A stretch of DNA of 64,000 bases from Rattus norvegicus. Lineage: Eukaryota; Chordata; Mammalia; Rodentia; Muridae. Both the position numbers and the translations under genes were made by a program. The stretch is taken from the NCBI RefSeq assembly GCF_036323735.1, contig NC_086034.1:66056439-66120438 (forward strand), written 5' to 3'. This document shows, piece after piece, positions 62,701 through 64,000 of the stretch. The first letter of the stretch is position 1; each line of letters starts with the position of its first letter. The notes under the pieces are model-generated. The model saw nothing but the letters and a program-made list of their open reading frames with translations. It had not been told where the DNA came from and made no database searches.

Positions 62701-64000
62701 CATCAGCGGGCCTCTTGGCATCCCTCACAGAAGGAGTAAAGGAAAGAAACACTCACCTTTCACCTGAGATTTTAGTCCCTCTTTCAATGGTTTCCCTGTC
62801 AGCTGTATGTGGTCTGGCCTCAGCTACATGAGTTTTAGGAAGTGCTAGAGACTATTAAAGGAAATGGTTAACCGAAGAAGGCGATCCATTCATGGAGCCA
62901 CAGGGAAGTCGTCATCCGTACCACACTAAAGCTTTCTGGGGGTGGGACTCCTTGGGATCACACACATACATGCACGTCAACATGCATCATGATCCTGCAA
63001 GGAAACAACAATACACATATTTGTTCATGGAGCCAGGCTCTCATGAAATTGTTACTTTGATCCGTTATTACTGTCCTGTCTGAGTAAGGGTCTATGTCTT
63101 CCCAGGAGAAGTTTGTGCAAGAGCAACAGTAAATAGGTGTTTTGGGATCCTACAGGGCTTTTTCTAAGGTGAGATCTTTCTTATCCTTGCTATGATGTGA
63201 CAAAGTATACTCTCCACAGTAAGGGTTTCAGGGATTCAGAAATTAGAAAATGTTTAAATACATGTGAAAGAGAGAGCGAGGAGAAAAAATGTGTCCAATG
63301 AACAAGAGACTGTAGGAACAGGAAAGTCAGAGCTCTGAGTATTCAGGTATAAAAAATGATAATAAAATGGGGTACAGAATAATAGTCACAGGGAATAGAA
63401 ACCAGCTTCTCATTAGGCTTGGATTACAGTCTTCTATTCTATAAACCTCATGAAAAACATATCCGTTATCATCACACAACAGGCAGGCAGATTTGTCTAC
63501 ATGATTTTGTACAAATCAGTTAATAGCTCAGACATCTAGTTTCTCATCTGTGAAGGAGATTTACTATGGTGCACTGCTTGGCTTATGTAAGCACTATTGG
63601 GCAGAAAAAATTTGCAATTGTTATCTACATCTCTATCAGGAGAAAAAGAAGGTGAGGTTGTGAGGCTTGGTACTAAGAGTGCTGTTACTGCCCAGTCCTT
63701 TCTGCAATGTGAGCAGAAGAGGTAGGTAGCAGGCTTGGTTGCCATTTCTTCTCAAGGATATTCTTTGCACATGTTCCTTAAGGATAAACTTTCAGCATTT
63801 GTTCTGCTTTCCTTGCAATTTCCATCACTCACTAGATGACCTAGTGCTAAGATATTCTATTCTAAGAGAAGTAATATGTCCTACTTGAACCAAACTGAGG
63901 AGTGGTCATTAGGAGAGATGTCATTCATGGTATTTGGATCCTTATCAGGTTTTCTTGAGCAGGTTTCATTTTTCACGTTGCTAAATACTGTAGTCTGCTA
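59794..64000. other. Unique DNA to window end
   Basis: About 4.2 kb with only a short (AAT)n at 60524-60546 and no recognised mobile element or gene. Frames at 62561-62767, 62892-63083 and 63536-63745 have no domain. Confidence 0.5.
60524..60546. repeat. (AAT)n trinucleotide repeat
   Basis: Seven or so AAT units in an AT-rich context. Confidence 0.95.

Overview
The window looks like nuclear DNA from a rodent, most likely the brown rat (Rattus). Three things point there. There are two near-consensus ID SINEs (15555-15656 and 38607-38698), the family derived from BC1 RNA that is hugely amplified in rat. There are several copies of the rodent-type L1 3' UTR with its G-rich purine tract. There is also a dense background of B1, B3/B4, MaLR LTR and rodent hAT (URR1-like) repeats, with long dinucleotide microsatellites. 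Family names are from memory of consensus sequences, not from a database search.

I found no protein-coding gene, exon, processed pseudogene or structural RNA gene that I can support. Open reading frames are short (168 codons at most). The longest is antisense to an L1 and its flank, and the others I inspected have no recognisable domain. Base composition is AT-rich, with no CpG-island-like block. The window is therefore intergenic or deep-intronic DNA, and I cannot tell which.

Layout: 1-9.3 kb is unique DNA with a truncated L1 3' end, MaLR LTR pieces, two long microsatellites and a twin-primed L1 with an inverted 5' part. 9.4-24 kb is mostly unique DNA with a URR1 element, a B3, a MaLR LTR with TG...CA ends, an ID, decayed MIRs and a B4-like SINE. 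24-28.2 kb is almost repeat-free. 28.2-32 kb holds an exact 93-bp duplication next to an L1 3' end, then a roughly 2-kb decayed antisense L1 that runs into a B1. 32-45.3 kb is repeat-rich: URR1 with an intact 8-bp target duplication, antisense L1 pieces, a young ID with a perfect 15-bp duplication, and an old sense L1 spanning ORF1 to ORF2. 45.3-53.5 kb is mostly unique DNA with MIR, L2 and MER5-type relics. 53.5-55.4 kb is a clean twin-primed L1. 55.4-64 kb is unique DNA with one MIR, one B1 and a cluster of tandem repeats near 59.7 kb.

No genes work together here. The biology visible is a record of retrotransposition (L1 and the SINEs that use L1 machinery), cut-and-paste hAT transposition, solo LTRs and microsatellite growth. 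I saw no sign of an undescribed functional system; the most unusual structure is the 93-bp duplication at an L1 junction.
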